A stretch of DNA of 64,000 nt, taken from positions 62,001 through 126,000 of the forward strand of contig NZ_JAPYZZ010000005.1 of NCBI RefSeq assembly GCF_027460065.1, written 5' to 3'. This stretch comes from Martinezella rhizogenes. Its GTDB lineage: Bacteria; Pseudomonadota; Alphaproteobacteria; Rhizobiales; Rhizobiaceae. The notes under the pieces are model-generated. The model saw only the letters and a list, made by a program, of their open reading frames with translations. It was not told where the DNA came from and did not search any database. Below are positions 34,727-44,467 of this stretch, in pieces; position 1 is the first letter of the stretch, and each line of letters starts with the position of its first letter. Both the position numbers and the translations under genes were made by a program.

Positions 34727-36511
34727 TTAAAAGTCCTGCCACTCCTCATGCTTGATAGCAACCGCAGCCGAACCGCGTGCCGCAAGCGGGCGAGATGCAC
34801 TATGGCGCGCGCTTACAGGCGTGGTCTGCTGCTCGAAGCGGTTGCGCGAGGAGGAGGTCGATCGTGGCGCATCCTCGAACCGGAATTGCCCGAGAAGTTC
34901 GAACAGCGCCGCAGCTTCCCGTGCAAGGCTATGGCTTGCGGCAGTCTGCTCTTCCACCATCGCCGCATTCTGCTGGGTGCCCTGATCGACCGTATTGACC
35001 GCCTGGTTGATCTCGGCAAGCGCCGTGGACTGTTCGCGGGCAGCCTCAACGATGGCGACGACATTGGTGTTGATATCGCGCACCTGCTCGGCGATCTCCT
35101 GCAGGGCCGAACCAGCCCTGGTGACAAGGCCGACACCGTTTTCCACCTGCGCGCCCGAGGCATTGATCAGGCTCTTGATTTCCTTCGCCGCGGTTGCCGA
35201 ACGCTGGGCGAGTTCGCGAACTTCCTGCGCCACGACGGCAAAGCCCTTGCCCGCCTCCCCCGCACGCGCCGCTTCCACACCCGCATTCAGCGCCAGAAGA
35301 TTGGTTTGGAAGGCGATCTCATCGATTACGCCGATGATGTTGGAAATCTCGCGCGACGATTTTTCGATCTGGTCCATCGCGCTGATCGCGTCACGCACCA
35401 CCTGGCCGGAATGCTCCGCATGGTCGCGAGCGCGGGCGACGATCTTGCCGGCCTCGTCCGCCCGGCGGCTGGAATCATTGACCGCCGTGGTGATCTCCTC
35501 AAGAGCGGCGGCCGTCTCCTCGATCGAAGCGGCCTGCTGTTCGGTGCGTCTGGCCAGATCATCGGCAGCAGAGCGTATCTCGTTCGAACCCGAGGAAATC
35601 GCACCGGCATTTTCGGAGACCAGCGTCATGGCCTTCTTCAGCTTTTCCGAAGCCGCGTTGAAATCCGTGCGCAGTCTTTCAAGAGAAGGAATGAAAGGCT
35701 TGTCGATGCTCTGCGCAAGATCGCCTTCAGCAAGATCGTTGAGGCATTGCGCCAGTTTCTCGACATTCTCGACGCGGCCGGTCACGTCAGTGGCGAATTT
35801 GACGACCTTGAACACCTTGCCGTTCATATCGAAGATCGGATTATAGGAGGCCTGGATGAAGACCTTGCGGCCGCCCTTGCCAAGCCGCATGAACTCGTCC
35901 GCAACGAGATCGCCTCCGGCAAGCCTCTGCCAGAACTGCTTGTATTCTGACGATTGTGTATAGGCCGGTTCGCAGAACATGGAATGATGCCTGCCCTGCA
36001 CTTCACTGAGCGAATACCCCAGCGCCGCCAGGAAATTGTCGTTGGCGGTAAGGACCTCGCCCTCAGGGGAAAATTCGATGATGGCCTGCGCCCGCGACAG
36101 CGCATCGATCTTGCCCGCATCTTCCGCCGCCTTCAGCTTGCGTTCGGTGATATCGGTGGCGATCTTGACCACTTTCACCGGCTTGCCACGGCGAAACACC
36201 GGATTATAGGAGGCCTCGATCCACACTTCGCGGCCACCCTTGCCGATGCGCTTATATTGCCGCTGATCGAACTGGCCGGACGCAAGCTTGGACCAGAAGG
36301 CCTTGTAATCCGGTGACGACACGACGGAGGGCTCAACGAACAGGCTGTGATGTCGGCCGACGATTTCGGCAAGCTCGTAGCCGAGCGCCCGGCAGAAACT
36401 CTCATTGGCTGTCAGAATCTTTCCCGAGAGGTCGAATTCTATGATGGCCTGGGATTTGGAAAGCGCGGCGAGAACCGCGACAGCATTGGCACCACGATCA
36501 AGAATAGTCAC
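34727..36511 (-). CDS. Soluble PAS-PAS methyl-accepting chemotaxis protein
   Basis: A 594-residue receptor without membrane helices. Two similar PAS domains (about 15-125 and 137-245; GRHHSLF and GRHHSMF cores, KATDITERK and FATDVTGRV ends) precede a methyl-accepting domain with the conserved hairpin tip ([33 protein letters not shown]). It ends in EWQDF, a CheR-binding pentapeptide-like tail (W-x-x-F). It begins with GTG after GGAGGA. It probably senses an intracellular cue such as redox or energy state and feeds the chemotaxis kinase. Confidence 0.9.
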   Translation of the reverse strand: MTILDRGANAVAVLAALSKSQAIIEFDLSGKILTANESFCRALGYELAEIVGRHHSLFVEPSVVSSPDYKAFWSKLASGQFDQRQYKRIGKGGREVWIEASYNPVFRRGKPVKVVKIATDITERKLKAAEDAGKIDALSRAQAIIEFSPEGEVLTANDNFLAALGYSLSEVQGRHHSMFCEPAYTQSSEYKQFWQRLAGGDLVADEFMRLGKGGRKVFIQASYNPIFDMNGKVFKVVKFATDVTGRVENVEKLAQCLNDLAEGDLAQSIDKPFIPSLERLRTDFNAASEKLKKAMTLVSENAGAISSGSNEIRSAADDLARRTEQQAASIEETAAALEEITTAVNDSSRRADEAGKIVARARDHAEHSGQVVRDAISAMDQIEKSSREISNIIGVIDEIAFQTNLLALNAGVEAARAGEAGKGFAVVAQEVRELAQRSATAAKEIKSLINASGAQVENGVGLVTRAGSALQEIAEQVRDINTNVVAIVEAAREQSTALAEINQAVNTVDQGTQQNAAMVEEQTAASHSLAREAAALFELLGQFRFEDAPRSTSSSRNRFEQQTTPVSARHSASRPLAARGSAAVAIKHEEWQDF

Positions 36512-36576
36512 GCACAGTCCTCCGATGAAAGTAAAGTTCTTATCGAAAATTATTCATGAATATTATGATTGCATTA

Positions 36577-36591
36577 TTAAATAATATTTAA
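36577..36591. repeat. AT-rich palindrome upstream of chemoreceptor
   Basis: TTAAATAATATTTAA is a perfect 15-nt palindrome in a strongly AT-rich gap upstream of the chemoreceptor start. It may be part of the promoter or a binding site for a nucleoid or regulatory protein. Confidence 0.35.
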
Positions 36592-36794
36592 GGATAATAT
36601 TGACTTTCGTCATCATGATTGAGGCTGCGCGACGAATGCCGGCAATTTCCTGACCCATTTTCAAAACGTGGCGCAATCGCACTTGGCCGATGTCATGACG
36701 ATGCAATAGTCATGTCTCGATTTACGTTCCGAGTCGGAGGCTTGCCTTTTCTGGAGATCGCAGGGCTCGGAAATGCTTTCGGGGGGGAGAAGAC

Positions 36795-37385
36795 ATGATC
36801 GACATGATAGCCGTGCTTGCTGTGTGGGCTTATATCGGCGGATTTTTATTATTGACGGCCCGGCTGGCGACGCGATCGGGTGAGCCGATCTGGCTTTTTG
36901 CAAAGGGTCGTGAGCGGCAAACTGTTCCCGCCATGCTTTTCCGCTTTGCCTTTTTCCTCGGCGCCCTTCTGCCGCTTGTCACGCTCTGGCTGGAACCGCA
37001 ATACAGCATCTGGCTTCTGGAGCGCCGTGATGCTGGCGCAGTTATCCGCACCCTTGGGCTGGCGATGGTACTGGCGGGAAGCGTGATCGCACTTTACGCA
37101 CAGCATTACATGGGCAAATCATGGCGCATCGGCGCCGCTGAAGGCTATCTCGGCACCATCGTCGATACCGGACCTTTCGGCCTTTCCAGAAACCCTGTTT
37201 TCGTCGGGCAGATCATGCTTTTTGTTGGACTGACGCTGGTATTCACCTCGGTCCTTCAGCTTGCCGTCGCCATCGCCCTCATTGTCGCGGTGGTGCTGCA
37301 GGTCAGCATCGAGGAGCGCTTGCTGACCAAAGAACTCGGCCCGGCCTATGATGCCTATCGGCGCAGGGTGAGGCGCTGGCTCTGA
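36795..37385 (+). CDS. Isoprenylcysteine/phospholipid methyltransferase-like membrane protein
   Basis: A 196-residue protein with five hydrophobic helices and the ICMT/PEMT signature: LGTIVDTGPFGLSRNPVFVGQIMLF, then EERLLTKELGPAYDAYRRRVRRWL. The conserved GP-x-x-SRNP and E-x-x-L patterns bind S-adenosylmethionine. Bacterial members methylate lipids or carboxyls; the substrate is unknown. It is not in an obvious operon. Confidence 0.8.
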   Translation: MIDMIAVLAVWAYIGGFLLLTARLATRSGEPIWLFAKGRERQTVPAMLFRFAFFLGALLPLVTLWLEPQYSIWLLERRDAGAVIRTLGLAMVLAGSVIALYAQHYMGKSWRIGAAEGYLGTIVDTGPFGLSRNPVFVGQIMLFVGLTLVFTSVLQLAVAIALIVAVVLQVSIEERLLTKELGPAYDAYRRRVRRWL

Positions 37386-37516
37386 CCTTCGGCGCGACCG
37401 CGGGACCGGAATTTTCGGAACGTTTTCCGCACGGCCGCATTTTATGCCTGATAGGGGACGGACAATCGGTCGCTTGAATTTCCGGTGGCTGGGACAGAAT
37501 TCAACTTGGGAGGATC

Positions 37517-37996
37517 ATGCACATGGAGAAGAACACGATCTGTATCTGGTACGACAAGGATGCGGAAGCGGCCGCCAGATTTTATGCCGAGACATTTCCC
37601 GATAGCGCGGTGACGGCCGTGCATCATGCGCCGAGCGACTATCCCTCCGGCAAGAAAGGTGACGTGCTGACCGTGCAATTCACGGTAGCAGGCGTTTCCT
37701 GCATCGGCCTCAATGGAGGACAGGCCTTCAAACAAAGCGAGGCTTTCTCATTCCAGATATCGACCGAAGATCAGGAAGAAACCGATCGCTACTGGAACGC
37801 CATCGTCGGTAATGGCGGTGAAGAAAGTGCCTGTGGCTGGTGCAAGGACAAATGGGGAGTCTCCTGGCAGATTACGCCGCGCGTACTGATGGAGGCCATG
37901 GCCGCCGGTGGCGCGGAGGCCAAACGCGCCTTCGACGTGATGATGGATATGAAGAAAATCGACGTCGCCGCCATCGAAGCCGCACGTCGCGGTTGA
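37517..37996 (+). CDS. PhnB-like VOC family protein
   Basis: A 157-159 residue member of the PhnB/glyoxalase-like VOC superfamily (NTICIWYDKDAEAAARFYAETFPDSAVTAVHHAP; FSFQISTEDQEETDRYWNAIVGNGGEES; WCKDKWGVSWQITPRVL). Such proteins are usually of unknown function. ATG codons at 37517 and 37523 are both close to a GGGAGG site, so the exact start is uncertain. It appears to be monocistronic. Confidence 0.82.
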   Translation: MHMEKNTICIWYDKDAEAAARFYAETFPDSAVTAVHHAPSDYPSGKKGDVLTVQFTVAGVSCIGLNGGQAFKQSEAFSFQISTEDQEETDRYWNAIVGNGGEESACGWCKDKWGVSWQITPRVLMEAMAAGGAEAKRAFDVMMDMKKIDVAAIEAARRG

Positions 37997-38100
37997 CACA
38001 AACGACCGACTCAGCAGCAAGTAGAGAAGTGAAGACGAAATCTCAAAATACTGAAAAATAAAGAAAAAATCCGATTTCTTTGATTTAAGTCACGTTCACT

Positions 38101-38124
38101 GCCGCGCAGAACACCCTGCGCGGC
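38101..38124. terminator. Hairpin upstream of ugpB
   Basis: GCCGCGCAG and CTGCGCGGC are exact complements around AACACC. It is 105 bp downstream of the VOC gene stop and 133 bp before ugpB, so it may end the VOC transcript. There is no T-run after it. Confidence 0.45.
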
Positions 38125-38256
38125 CAGTCATCATAAAACGTTCAACAAAATGTAAGCGATCCGTCAAAGACGGCTGTTAGCAGAGCCCGTGGCTTCGTGC
38201 CGGGGACGTGATGTCCTTGCCGAATAGGCCATCATTCCATCAACGGGGCTCAACTC

Positions 38257-39600
38257 ATGAAATCTTCCGCTCTGACTTCCTTCGTGGCCGGCATCGCCGT
38301 CGCCGCCGCCTTCGGCGCCACGGCTGCCCACGCAGAAAAGACCAAGTTCGAATTCTGGTACGGCCTTTCCGGCGATCTCGGCGACCGCGTTCAGGAAACC
38401 TGCAAGAAGTTCAACGATTCCCAGGCCGACTTCGAGATCGTCTGCACATCGCAGAACGAATATGAAACCACCCTGCAGAACACCATCGCTGCCTATCGCG
38501 CCAAGAAGCAGCCCGCCATCACCCAGATCTACGACGCCGGCACGCTGGACATGATGTTGTCCAAGGCGTTCGTTCCCGCCAAGAAGCTGATGGCCGACAA
38601 CGGCTACAAGATCGACTGGAACAATTATTTCCCCGGCATCGCCAATTATTACGCCACGGCTTCGGGCGAGCTGAACTCCTTCCCCTATAATTCCTCCACC
38701 GCCGTCTTTTATTACAATGTCGATGCCTTCGAAAAAGCCGGCATCACCTTCAAGCCCGACACCTGGGAACAGGTCGAAGAGGCTGCCAAGAAGCTGAAGA
38801 CCGCCGGTTTCGAATGCCCGCTCGCCTTCAATTTCGACACCTGGATGCTGATGGAGCAGTTCTCCGCCATCCACAACCAGCCGATCGCCACCAAGGGCAA
38901 TGGCTATCAGGGTCTCGATGCCGAACTGACAATCAACAAGACCAAATTTGTTGATCATGTCAAATTCTTCAAGAAGATGCAGGACGAGAAGCTGTTCGTC
39001 GTCAAGACCAAGCAGCTCGGCATGGACATTCTTCCCGCCTTCACCTCGCAGACCTGCCAGATGTTCATGTCGTCGATCGCGGGCCACGGCACGGTCGGCA
39101 AGGCCATGCCGCAAGGTGTGAAGTGGGACGTCGCCATGCTGCCGATCTGGAAGGGCACCGAGCGTCACAATTCGCTGGTCGGCGGCGCTTCGCTGTGGGT
39201 CATGGCCGGTCGCCCGGACGCCGAATACAAGGGTGCCGCCGCATTCCTGAACTTCATCGCCCAGCCAGACATGGTTGAGTGGTGGTCGACGGTCACCGGC
39301 TACATCCCGGTCACCAAGACGGGCTTCGACGCCATGAAGGCCAACGGCTTTTATGACAAGGCTCCCTATAAGGGTCGCGAAAAGGCAATCGAAAGCCTGA
39401 CGTTTACGCCGCCTTCCGAATATACCCGCGGCATCCGTCTCGGCGGCTTCACGCAGATCCGTAAGGAAGTCGCGACCTCGCTCGAAGCCATCTTCATGCA
39501 GAACGCCGATATCCAGACCGAACTCGACAAGGCCGTGGAGCGCTCCAATACCGGCCTGCGCCGCTTCGAAAAGACCTATGAAGGCGCCAAGTTGAACTAA
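38257..39600 (+). CDS. ugpB: sn-Glycerol-3-phosphate ABC transporter substrate-binding protein UgpB
   Basis: A 447-residue periplasmic protein with a Sec signal (MKSSALTSFVAGIAVAAAFGATAAHA). UgpB signatures are FEFWYGLSGDLGDRVQETCKKFN, ITQIYDAGTLDMMLSKAFVPAKKL, LNSFPYNSSTAVFYYN and FTQIRKEVATSLEAIF. It captures glycerol-3-phosphate and glycerophosphodiesters for import. It is first in the complete ugpBAEC operon. Phosphate-starvation control is usual; no convincing Pho box was read. A GGCCTG-type hairpin follows it. Confidence 0.93.
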   Translation: MKSSALTSFVAGIAVAAAFGATAAHAEKTKFEFWYGLSGDLGDRVQETCKKFNDSQADFEIVCTSQNEYETTLQNTIAAYRAKKQPAITQIYDAGTLDMMLSKAFVPAKKLMADNGYKIDWNNYFPGIANYYATASGELNSFPYNSSTAVFYYNVDAFEKAGITFKPDTWEQVEEAAKKLKTAGFECPLAFNFDTWMLMEQFSAIHNQPIATKGNGYQGLDAELTINKTKFVDHVKFFKKMQDEKLFVVKTKQLGMDILPAFTSQTCQMFMSSIAGHGTVGKAMPQGVKWDVAMLPIWKGTERHNSLVGGASLWVMAGRPDAEYKGAAAFLNFIAQPDMVEWWSTVTGYIPVTKTGFDAMKANGFYDKAPYKGREKAIESLTFTPPSEYTRGIRLGGFTQIRKEVATSLEAIFMQNADIQTELDKAVERSNTGLRRFEKTYEGAKLN

Positions 39601-39623
39601 GCCCGTCTTCGTTGCCGTCATAA

Positions 39624-39652
39624 GGCCTGTCCGGACATACTCCGGGCAGGCC
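39624..39652 (+). promoter_or_regulatory. Hairpin between ugpB and ugpA
   Basis: GGCCTGTCCGGA and TCCGGGCAGGCC form a 12-bp stem (one T-G pair) with loop CATAC. Located between the binding-protein and permease genes, it is expected to protect the abundant ugpB mRNA from 3' decay and reduce downstream expression. Confidence 0.6.
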
Positions 39653-39683
39653 CGCCTAGAATCTCGAACATTGCCGGTCTCCA

Positions 39684-40574
39684 ATGGAAAAACGTACCGT
39701 TTTCAAAAGCACATGGCTGCCTGTGCTCTTCGCCCTGCCGCAGTTCCTGCTCATCCTTCTGTTCTTCTATTGGCCGGTTGTCGCGGTGCTGAACTGGGCA
39801 TTCACCCTCGAACCACCCTTCGGCGGCCCGGCGGAATTTGTCGGCCTTGCCAATTTCGTGGAAACCTTCGGCGATCCGCTCTACTGGCAATCGATTGTCA
39901 CGAGCCTGACCTTCGCCATCGTCGGGCCGTTTTTTGCCATTCTCATCGGCCTCGTGCTGGCCCTTGCGGTCGATCGCCAGCTTCCCGGCTCCGGTTTCTT
40001 CCGGGTGCTTTATATCCTGCCCTATGCGATCGCCGGTCCCGCCGCTGGCATGGCCTTCCGTTTCATCCTGTCGCCGGAACGCGGTCTCGCCGCCTCCCTG
40101 AACGCCTGGTGGCCGGATATCTGGAATCCCGCCAAATATAATGAACATGCGCTGACCCTCATCATCGTCATCTTCATCTGGAAATGGGCGGGTTACACCT
40201 TCATCTTCCTGTTCGCCGGCCTGCAATCGGTGCCGCGCTCGCTGACCGAGGCCGCTGCCATGGACGGCTCCGGGCCGATCCGCCGCGCCATCGACATCCA
40301 GGTGCCGCTGCTTGCGCCCACCCTGTTCTTCCTGACCGTCATCATGATGACCGAAGGTTTCGTCGGCGCCGATACATTCGGCATCGTCGCCTCCACGACC
40401 GAGGGTGGTCCCAACCACGCCACGGAAGTGATGGTCTATCGCATCGTCAGCGAGGCCTTCGAGGGGCTGAACTATTCCGGCGCCTCGGCGCAGAGCCTCG
40501 TCCTCATCGGCCTCATCATGGTCTTCACCTTCGTTCAGTTCCGCTTCGTCGAGCGGCAAGTCCATTACAAGTGA
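39684..40574 (+). CDS. ugpA: Glycerol-3-phosphate ABC permease UgpA
   Basis: A 296-residue permease with six helices and the EAA loop LTEAAAMDGSGPIRRAIDIQVPLLAPTLFF. Similarity and position (second gene of ugpBAEC) identify it. It pairs with UgpE to form the membrane pore; the gene after it starts 7 bp downstream. Confidence 0.92.
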   Translation: MEKRTVFKSTWLPVLFALPQFLLILLFFYWPVVAVLNWAFTLEPPFGGPAEFVGLANFVETFGDPLYWQSIVTSLTFAIVGPFFAILIGLVLALAVDRQLPGSGFFRVLYILPYAIAGPAAGMAFRFILSPERGLAASLNAWWPDIWNPAKYNEHALTLIIVIFIWKWAGYTFIFLFAGLQSVPRSLTEAAAMDGSGPIRRAIDIQVPLLAPTLFFLTVIMMTEGFVGADTFGIVASTTEGGPNHATEVMVYRIVSEAFEGLNYSGASAQSLVLIGLIMVFTFVQFRFVERQVHYK

Positions 40575-40581
40575 GGCGGCG

Positions 40582-41466
40582 ATGATCCAGCGCACACCCT
40601 ATGCCGACGCCCTGACCTATACGATCATGGTGGCGGGCTTTCTCCTGCTCATCGGCCCTTTCCTCGTCGTCATTTCCGGCGCCAGCCAGACGGTTCAGCA
40701 GGTCAACAGCGTGCCGTTCAGCTTCATGCCGCAGGGCGAATTTTTCGCCAATGCGCAGGCCGCCTGGGCACGCGCCAATCTCGGCAACGCCCTCTTGAAC
40801 AGCCTGATCATGGCGACGCTGGTGACCATCGGCAAGGTGGCCCTCTCCGCCTTCACCGCCTTCGCCATCGTCTTCTTCCGCTCGCCGCTGAAACACCTGT
40901 TCTTCTGGACGGTCTTCATCACCCTGATGCTGCCGCTCGAAGTGCGCGTGGTCCCGACCTATTCGGTCGCCGCCGACCTTTTCCAGCCGGTCCGCTCCAT
41001 TCTCGGCCTGTTCGGCATCGAGTTGACGCTAGAATGGAACCTCCTGAACTCCTATGCCGGACTGACCCTGCCGCTTGTGGCCACCGCCACCGGCACTTTT
41101 CTCTATAGGCAGTTCTTCATGACGATCCCCGACGAGCTGGCCGAAGCGGCCCGCATGGACGGTTCGGGCGCCGCACGTTTCTTCGTCGATATGCTGCTGC
41201 CGCTCTCGCGCACCAACATGCTGGCGCTCACCACCATCATGTTCGTTTATGCCTGGAACCAGTATCTGTGGCCGCTGCTGATGATCACCGACCCTTCCTA
41301 CAAGACGGTGATGATGTCGCTGAGGGCGCTTTTGCCCGCCGAAGACGGGACGCCGGACTGGAACGTCACGCTGGCCGGTTCCCTCATCATCATCTTGCCG
41401 CCGCTTTTCGTCGTGGCCTTCCTGCAACGCTGGTTCGTCCGTGGCCTCGTCTCGTCCGACAAGTGA
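40582..41466 (+). CDS. ugpE: Glycerol-3-phosphate ABC permease UgpE
   Basis: A 294-residue permease with the EAA loop [29 protein letters not shown] and the typical [18 protein letters not shown] first helix. It is the partner of UgpA. A GAGGCGG ribosome site precedes its ATG. Confidence 0.92.
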   Translation: MIQRTPYADALTYTIMVAGFLLLIGPFLVVISGASQTVQQVNSVPFSFMPQGEFFANAQAAWARANLGNALLNSLIMATLVTIGKVALSAFTAFAIVFFRSPLKHLFFWTVFITLMLPLEVRVVPTYSVAADLFQPVRSILGLFGIELTLEWNLLNSYAGLTLPLVATATGTFLYRQFFMTIPDELAEAARMDGSGAARFFVDMLLPLSRTNMLALTTIMFVYAWNQYLWPLLMITDPSYKTVMMSLRALLPAEDGTPDWNVTLAGSLIIILPPLFVVAFLQRWFVRGLVSSDK

Positions 41467-41497
41467 CGCGCGGCTTTCAACAACAAGGTTTTCTATC

Positions 41498-42619
41498 ATG
41501 GCTCAGATCGATATTCGTCAGGTCCGCAAATCCTATGGCAAGACGCAAACCCTGCACGGGGTGGACCTTTCTTTCGACTCCGGCGAATTCGTCGTCATTC
41601 TCGGCCCTTCGGGCTGTGGCAAATCCACGCTTCTGCGCATGATCGCCGGCCTGGAGGACATCACCTCGGGCGAGATCGCCATTGGCGGGCGCGTTGTCAA
41701 CACGCTGGAGCCGCGTGAGCGCGGCTGCGCCATGGTGTTCCAGAATTATGCGCTTTATCCGCATATGTCGGTGGCCGGCAATATCGGTTATGCGCTGAAA
41801 GTCGCCGGCGTTCCCAAGGCCGAACGCCAGCGCCGCATCGAGGAGACCGCCAAAATCGTCGGCCTGTCCGACTATCTGGAACGCAAGCCGGCCGCCCTTT
41901 CCGGCGGCCAGCGCCAGCGCGTGGCCATGGCCCGCGCCATCATCCGCGAACCCGCTGTGTTTCTCTTCGATGAGCCGCTCTCCAACCTCGACGCCAAGCT
42001 GCGCGTCTCCATGCGCGCCGAAATCCGCAAGCTGCACCAGCGCCTCTCGGCCACCTCCATTTTCGTTACCCATGACCAGGTGGAAGCCATGACACTGGCC
42101 GACCGGCTGGTGGTGATGAACAAGGGCAATGTCGAGCAGGTCGGCCATCCGCTCGATATTTATCACCGCCCGGCCAGCACCTTTGTCGCCTCCTTCATCG
42201 GCTCCCCCGCCATGAACCTCTTCACCACAAAGGTGGAAGTGGAAACCCCTGCCGTGATGCTTTCCGGCACGCCGGTGAAACTCTTCCCCGAAACCGCGCT
42301 GGAACTGCGCGGCCGCAACGTGACGGTCGGCATCCGCCCGGAACAATGCGTGGTGAGCATGGATGGCCCCGGCGTGCCGGCTGTGGTGGATTTTGTCGAA
42401 GAACTTGGCTCCGGCCGCATCGTACATGCGGATATTGCCGGCGAAACCTTCTCCGCCGCCATCGGTGAAGATCTCCTGGTAAAACCCGGCCAGCGCATTC
42501 ACATGGAGCTTCCCGCCGCCCATCTCCATTTCTTCGACCCGGCCACCGGCAAGCGCATTGAAACGGAAGGCGCGGTGGAAACTGCCCGCGGCAACAACGA
42601 GAAGCTGCTCGCGGTCTGA
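41498..42619 (+). CDS. ugpC: Glycerol-3-phosphate ABC ATPase UgpC
   Basis: A 373-residue ATPase with Walker [10 protein letters not shown], signature [15 protein letters not shown], Walker [12 protein letters not shown], switch His FVTHDQVEA, and a MalK/UgpC-type C-terminal regulatory domain. The ATG at 41498 gives the standard N-terminus [15 protein letters not shown]. It ends the ugpBAEC operon and converges with the arabinose-type operon. Confidence 0.93.
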   Translation: MAQIDIRQVRKSYGKTQTLHGVDLSFDSGEFVVILGPSGCGKSTLLRMIAGLEDITSGEIAIGGRVVNTLEPRERGCAMVFQNYALYPHMSVAGNIGYALKVAGVPKAERQRRIEETAKIVGLSDYLERKPAALSGGQRQRVAMARAIIREPAVFLFDEPLSNLDAKLRVSMRAEIRKLHQRLSATSIFVTHDQVEAMTLADRLVVMNKGNVEQVGHPLDIYHRPASTFVASFIGSPAMNLFTTKVEVETPAVMLSGTPVKLFPETALELRGRNVTVGIRPEQCVVSMDGPGVPAVVDFVEELGSGRIVHADIAGETFSAAIGEDLLVKPGQRIHMELPAAHLHFFDPATGKRIETEGAVETARGNNEKLLAV

Positions 42620-42691
42620 GCCTCGCGCAAGATATGTCCGTCGCGGTTTAGAAAACTCTCTGCCCGCGCCGGACAAGCAATCGAGCCGGCC

Positions 42692-43519
42692 TCACCCCTT
42701 CACGCCTGATGAGATCATGATCGCTTCCGTCACGCGGCGCTGGAAGACGACATAAGCGATGATGACCGGCAGGGCGGCCAGCATGGCAATGGCCATCAAG
42801 CGTGCATAAACAATGCCGAAAGTATCGTTGACCTGCGTGATGCCGACGGGGATCGTCATCATGTTTTCAGAGGTGATCACGAGGAAAGGCCAGAAGAAGG
42901 CGTTCCACACCGTGATGAAGGTCACGATGGCGAGAGCGGTGGTGATGCCCCAGTTCAGCGGCAGATAGACCTTGAAAAGAATGGTGTATTCGCCGCCACC
43001 ATCCAGAACCACGGCTTCGCGCATTTCCTTGGGCACGCTGTCGAAGAACTGCTTGTAAACGATGATGACGATGGGCGTGATGAGCTGTGGCAGGATGATG
43101 CCCGCCCAGGTGTTGATGAGGTTGAGGTTCTTCATCAGGATGAACTGGGTGACCACAAGCGTCTGCGCCGGCACCATGAAGCTCGCCAGCACGATGCCAT
43201 ACAGCAGGCGGCGTCCCGGAAAACGGATCTGCGAGAGGGCGTAGGCGCACAACATCGAAATCAGCAGGACGGAAACCGTGACGATTGCGGCGGTTCCGAT
43301 GGAATTCACATACCAGGTCAACAGCCGCGTGTTGAATATGGCATTCACATAAGCTCCCAGCTGGAACTCATCGGGCAACAGCGACATGTTGCCCGCGACA
43401 TTATTATCCGAGCGTAAAGACGTCACGAAACCCCAATAGAGCGGAAAAATCCACACGAGCGCCGCCGAAAATGTCAGCAGGGTCAGAACGACGTTTTCTA
43501 GTCTCCTCGCGAAGCTCAT
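42692..43519 (-). CDS. Carbohydrate ABC permease (AraQ/MalG-like)
   Basis: A 275-residue permease with six helices (MSFARRLENVVLTLLTFSAALVWIFPLYWGFVTSLRS) and an EAA-like loop (MREAVVLDGGGEYTILFKVYLPLNWGITT). Its ATG at 43519 overlaps the stop of the partner permease by 4 bp, so the two are translated together. It is the last gene of the GH51-linked operon. Confidence 0.88.
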   Translation of the reverse strand: MSFARRLENVVLTLLTFSAALVWIFPLYWGFVTSLRSDNNVAGNMSLLPDEFQLGAYVNAIFNTRLLTWYVNSIGTAAIVTVSVLLISMLCAYALSQIRFPGRRLLYGIVLASFMVPAQTLVVTQFILMKNLNLINTWAGIILPQLITPIVIIVYKQFFDSVPKEMREAVVLDGGGEYTILFKVYLPLNWGITTALAIVTFITVWNAFFWPFLVITSENMMTIPVGITQVNDTFGIVYARLMAIAMLAALPVIIAYVVFQRRVTEAIMISSGVKG

Positions 43520-44400
43520 GAATTCCTCCGGATGCGCAGCAACTGGAACTGAAGAATGGAAACGATGACGATCAGCAGGAAGAGCACGGTGGAAACGGCG
43601 GAAGCATAACCGCCATTGTTCAGCTGGAACGCCTCGCGATAGACCTTGAGCAGAAGCACAAAGCTGGAATTGAAGGGCCCGCCACCGCTCAGGAGATAGA
43701 TCTGATCGAATATCTTCAGCTGCAGGATGAGTTGCAGCGTGAGAACCAGTGCGGTGACGGGCCAGAGAAGCGGCCATGTCACCCGCCAGAAGCGTTGCCA
43801 GGTCGTTGCGCCATCGAGCGAGGCAGCCTCGTAAAGCTCGGTCGGGATATTGCGCAACCCGGCGATGAACAGCAGCACGTTAAAGCCGTTCGTCCACCAG
43901 ATGGTCACGACGGCGACCATCGGCATCACCCAATAGGGGTTCTTGAAAACCGCGACCGGCTTTCCGGCAATCAGCGAGATGACAGGCTGGAGAATGCCGA
44001 ACTGCAGATCGAGCATCCATGCCCAGATTTCCGTGACGACCGAAACCGGCAGCACATAGGGCAGGAAAAACAGGCTCATGGCGATCGTCTGCTTCACGCC
44101 CGACAGGCGGCTGACGGCAAGAGCGATCATGAGCGCGATGACTGTCGTCGGCACGACGGTCAGAAGCACAAAATAGCCGTTGTTTTTCAAAGAGGTGACG
44201 AAGAGACGGTCGCTCAGCAGTTTTGCGTAGTTCGCAAACCCTACCCAGTCACCGTCACCAATCAGCGGCGCATCGGTGAAACTGATGCGCACCATCTCGA
44301 TCAGCGGATAAAGGAAGAAGGTGACGAAGACCACGATGAACGGCGCCACCATCGACAGCGCGATCAGCGATTTCTTGCGCCGGTTTTCAATCATAGCCAT
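43516..44400 (-). CDS. Carbohydrate ABC permease (AraP/MalF-like)
   Basis: A 294-residue permease. The EAA loop is LYEAASLDGATTWQRFWRVTWPLLWPVTALV. Six membrane helices are clear. It is preceded by the binding-protein gene and a 12-bp hairpin, and overlaps the next permease by 4 bp. The likely substrate is an arabinose-containing oligosaccharide, judged from the GH51 gene in the operon. Confidence 0.88.
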   Translation of the reverse strand: MAMIENRRKKSLIALSMVAPFIVVFVTFFLYPLIEMVRISFTDAPLIGDGDWVGFANYAKLLSDRLFVTSLKNNGYFVLLTVVPTTVIALMIALAVSRLSGVKQTIAMSLFFLPYVLPVSVVTEIWAWMLDLQFGILQPVISLIAGKPVAVFKNPYWVMPMVAVVTIWWTNGFNVLLFIAGLRNIPTELYEAASLDGATTWQRFWRVTWPLLWPVTALVLTLQLILQLKIFDQIYLLSGGGPFNSSFVLLLKVYREAFQLNNGGYASAVSTVLFLLIVIVSILQFQLLRIRRNS

Positions 44401-44431
44401 GGAATATCTCCGGGACCTTGCGCATTGCGTG

Positions 44432-44460
44432 CTGCCCTCCGGCGAGAGGCCGGAGGGCAG
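44432..44460 (-). promoter_or_regulatory. Perfect 12-bp hairpin between binding-protein and permease genes
   Basis: CTGCCCTCCGGC and GCCGGAGGGCAG pair perfectly around GAGAG. It starts 7 bp after the binding-protein stop on the transcribed strand and has no T-run, as expected for an internal mRNA stabiliser. Confidence 0.65.
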
Positions 44461-44467
44461 GTTTCCG

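Noticed and set aside
38120-38160. Possible Pho box before ugpB
   Set aside because: A CAGTCAT half-site is present, but a second correctly spaced repeat could not be found, so no PhoB site is claimed.
38164-39684. 506-residue minus-strand frame opposite ugpB
   Set aside because: It is antisense to a clear UgpB and shows no domain signature or ribosome site.
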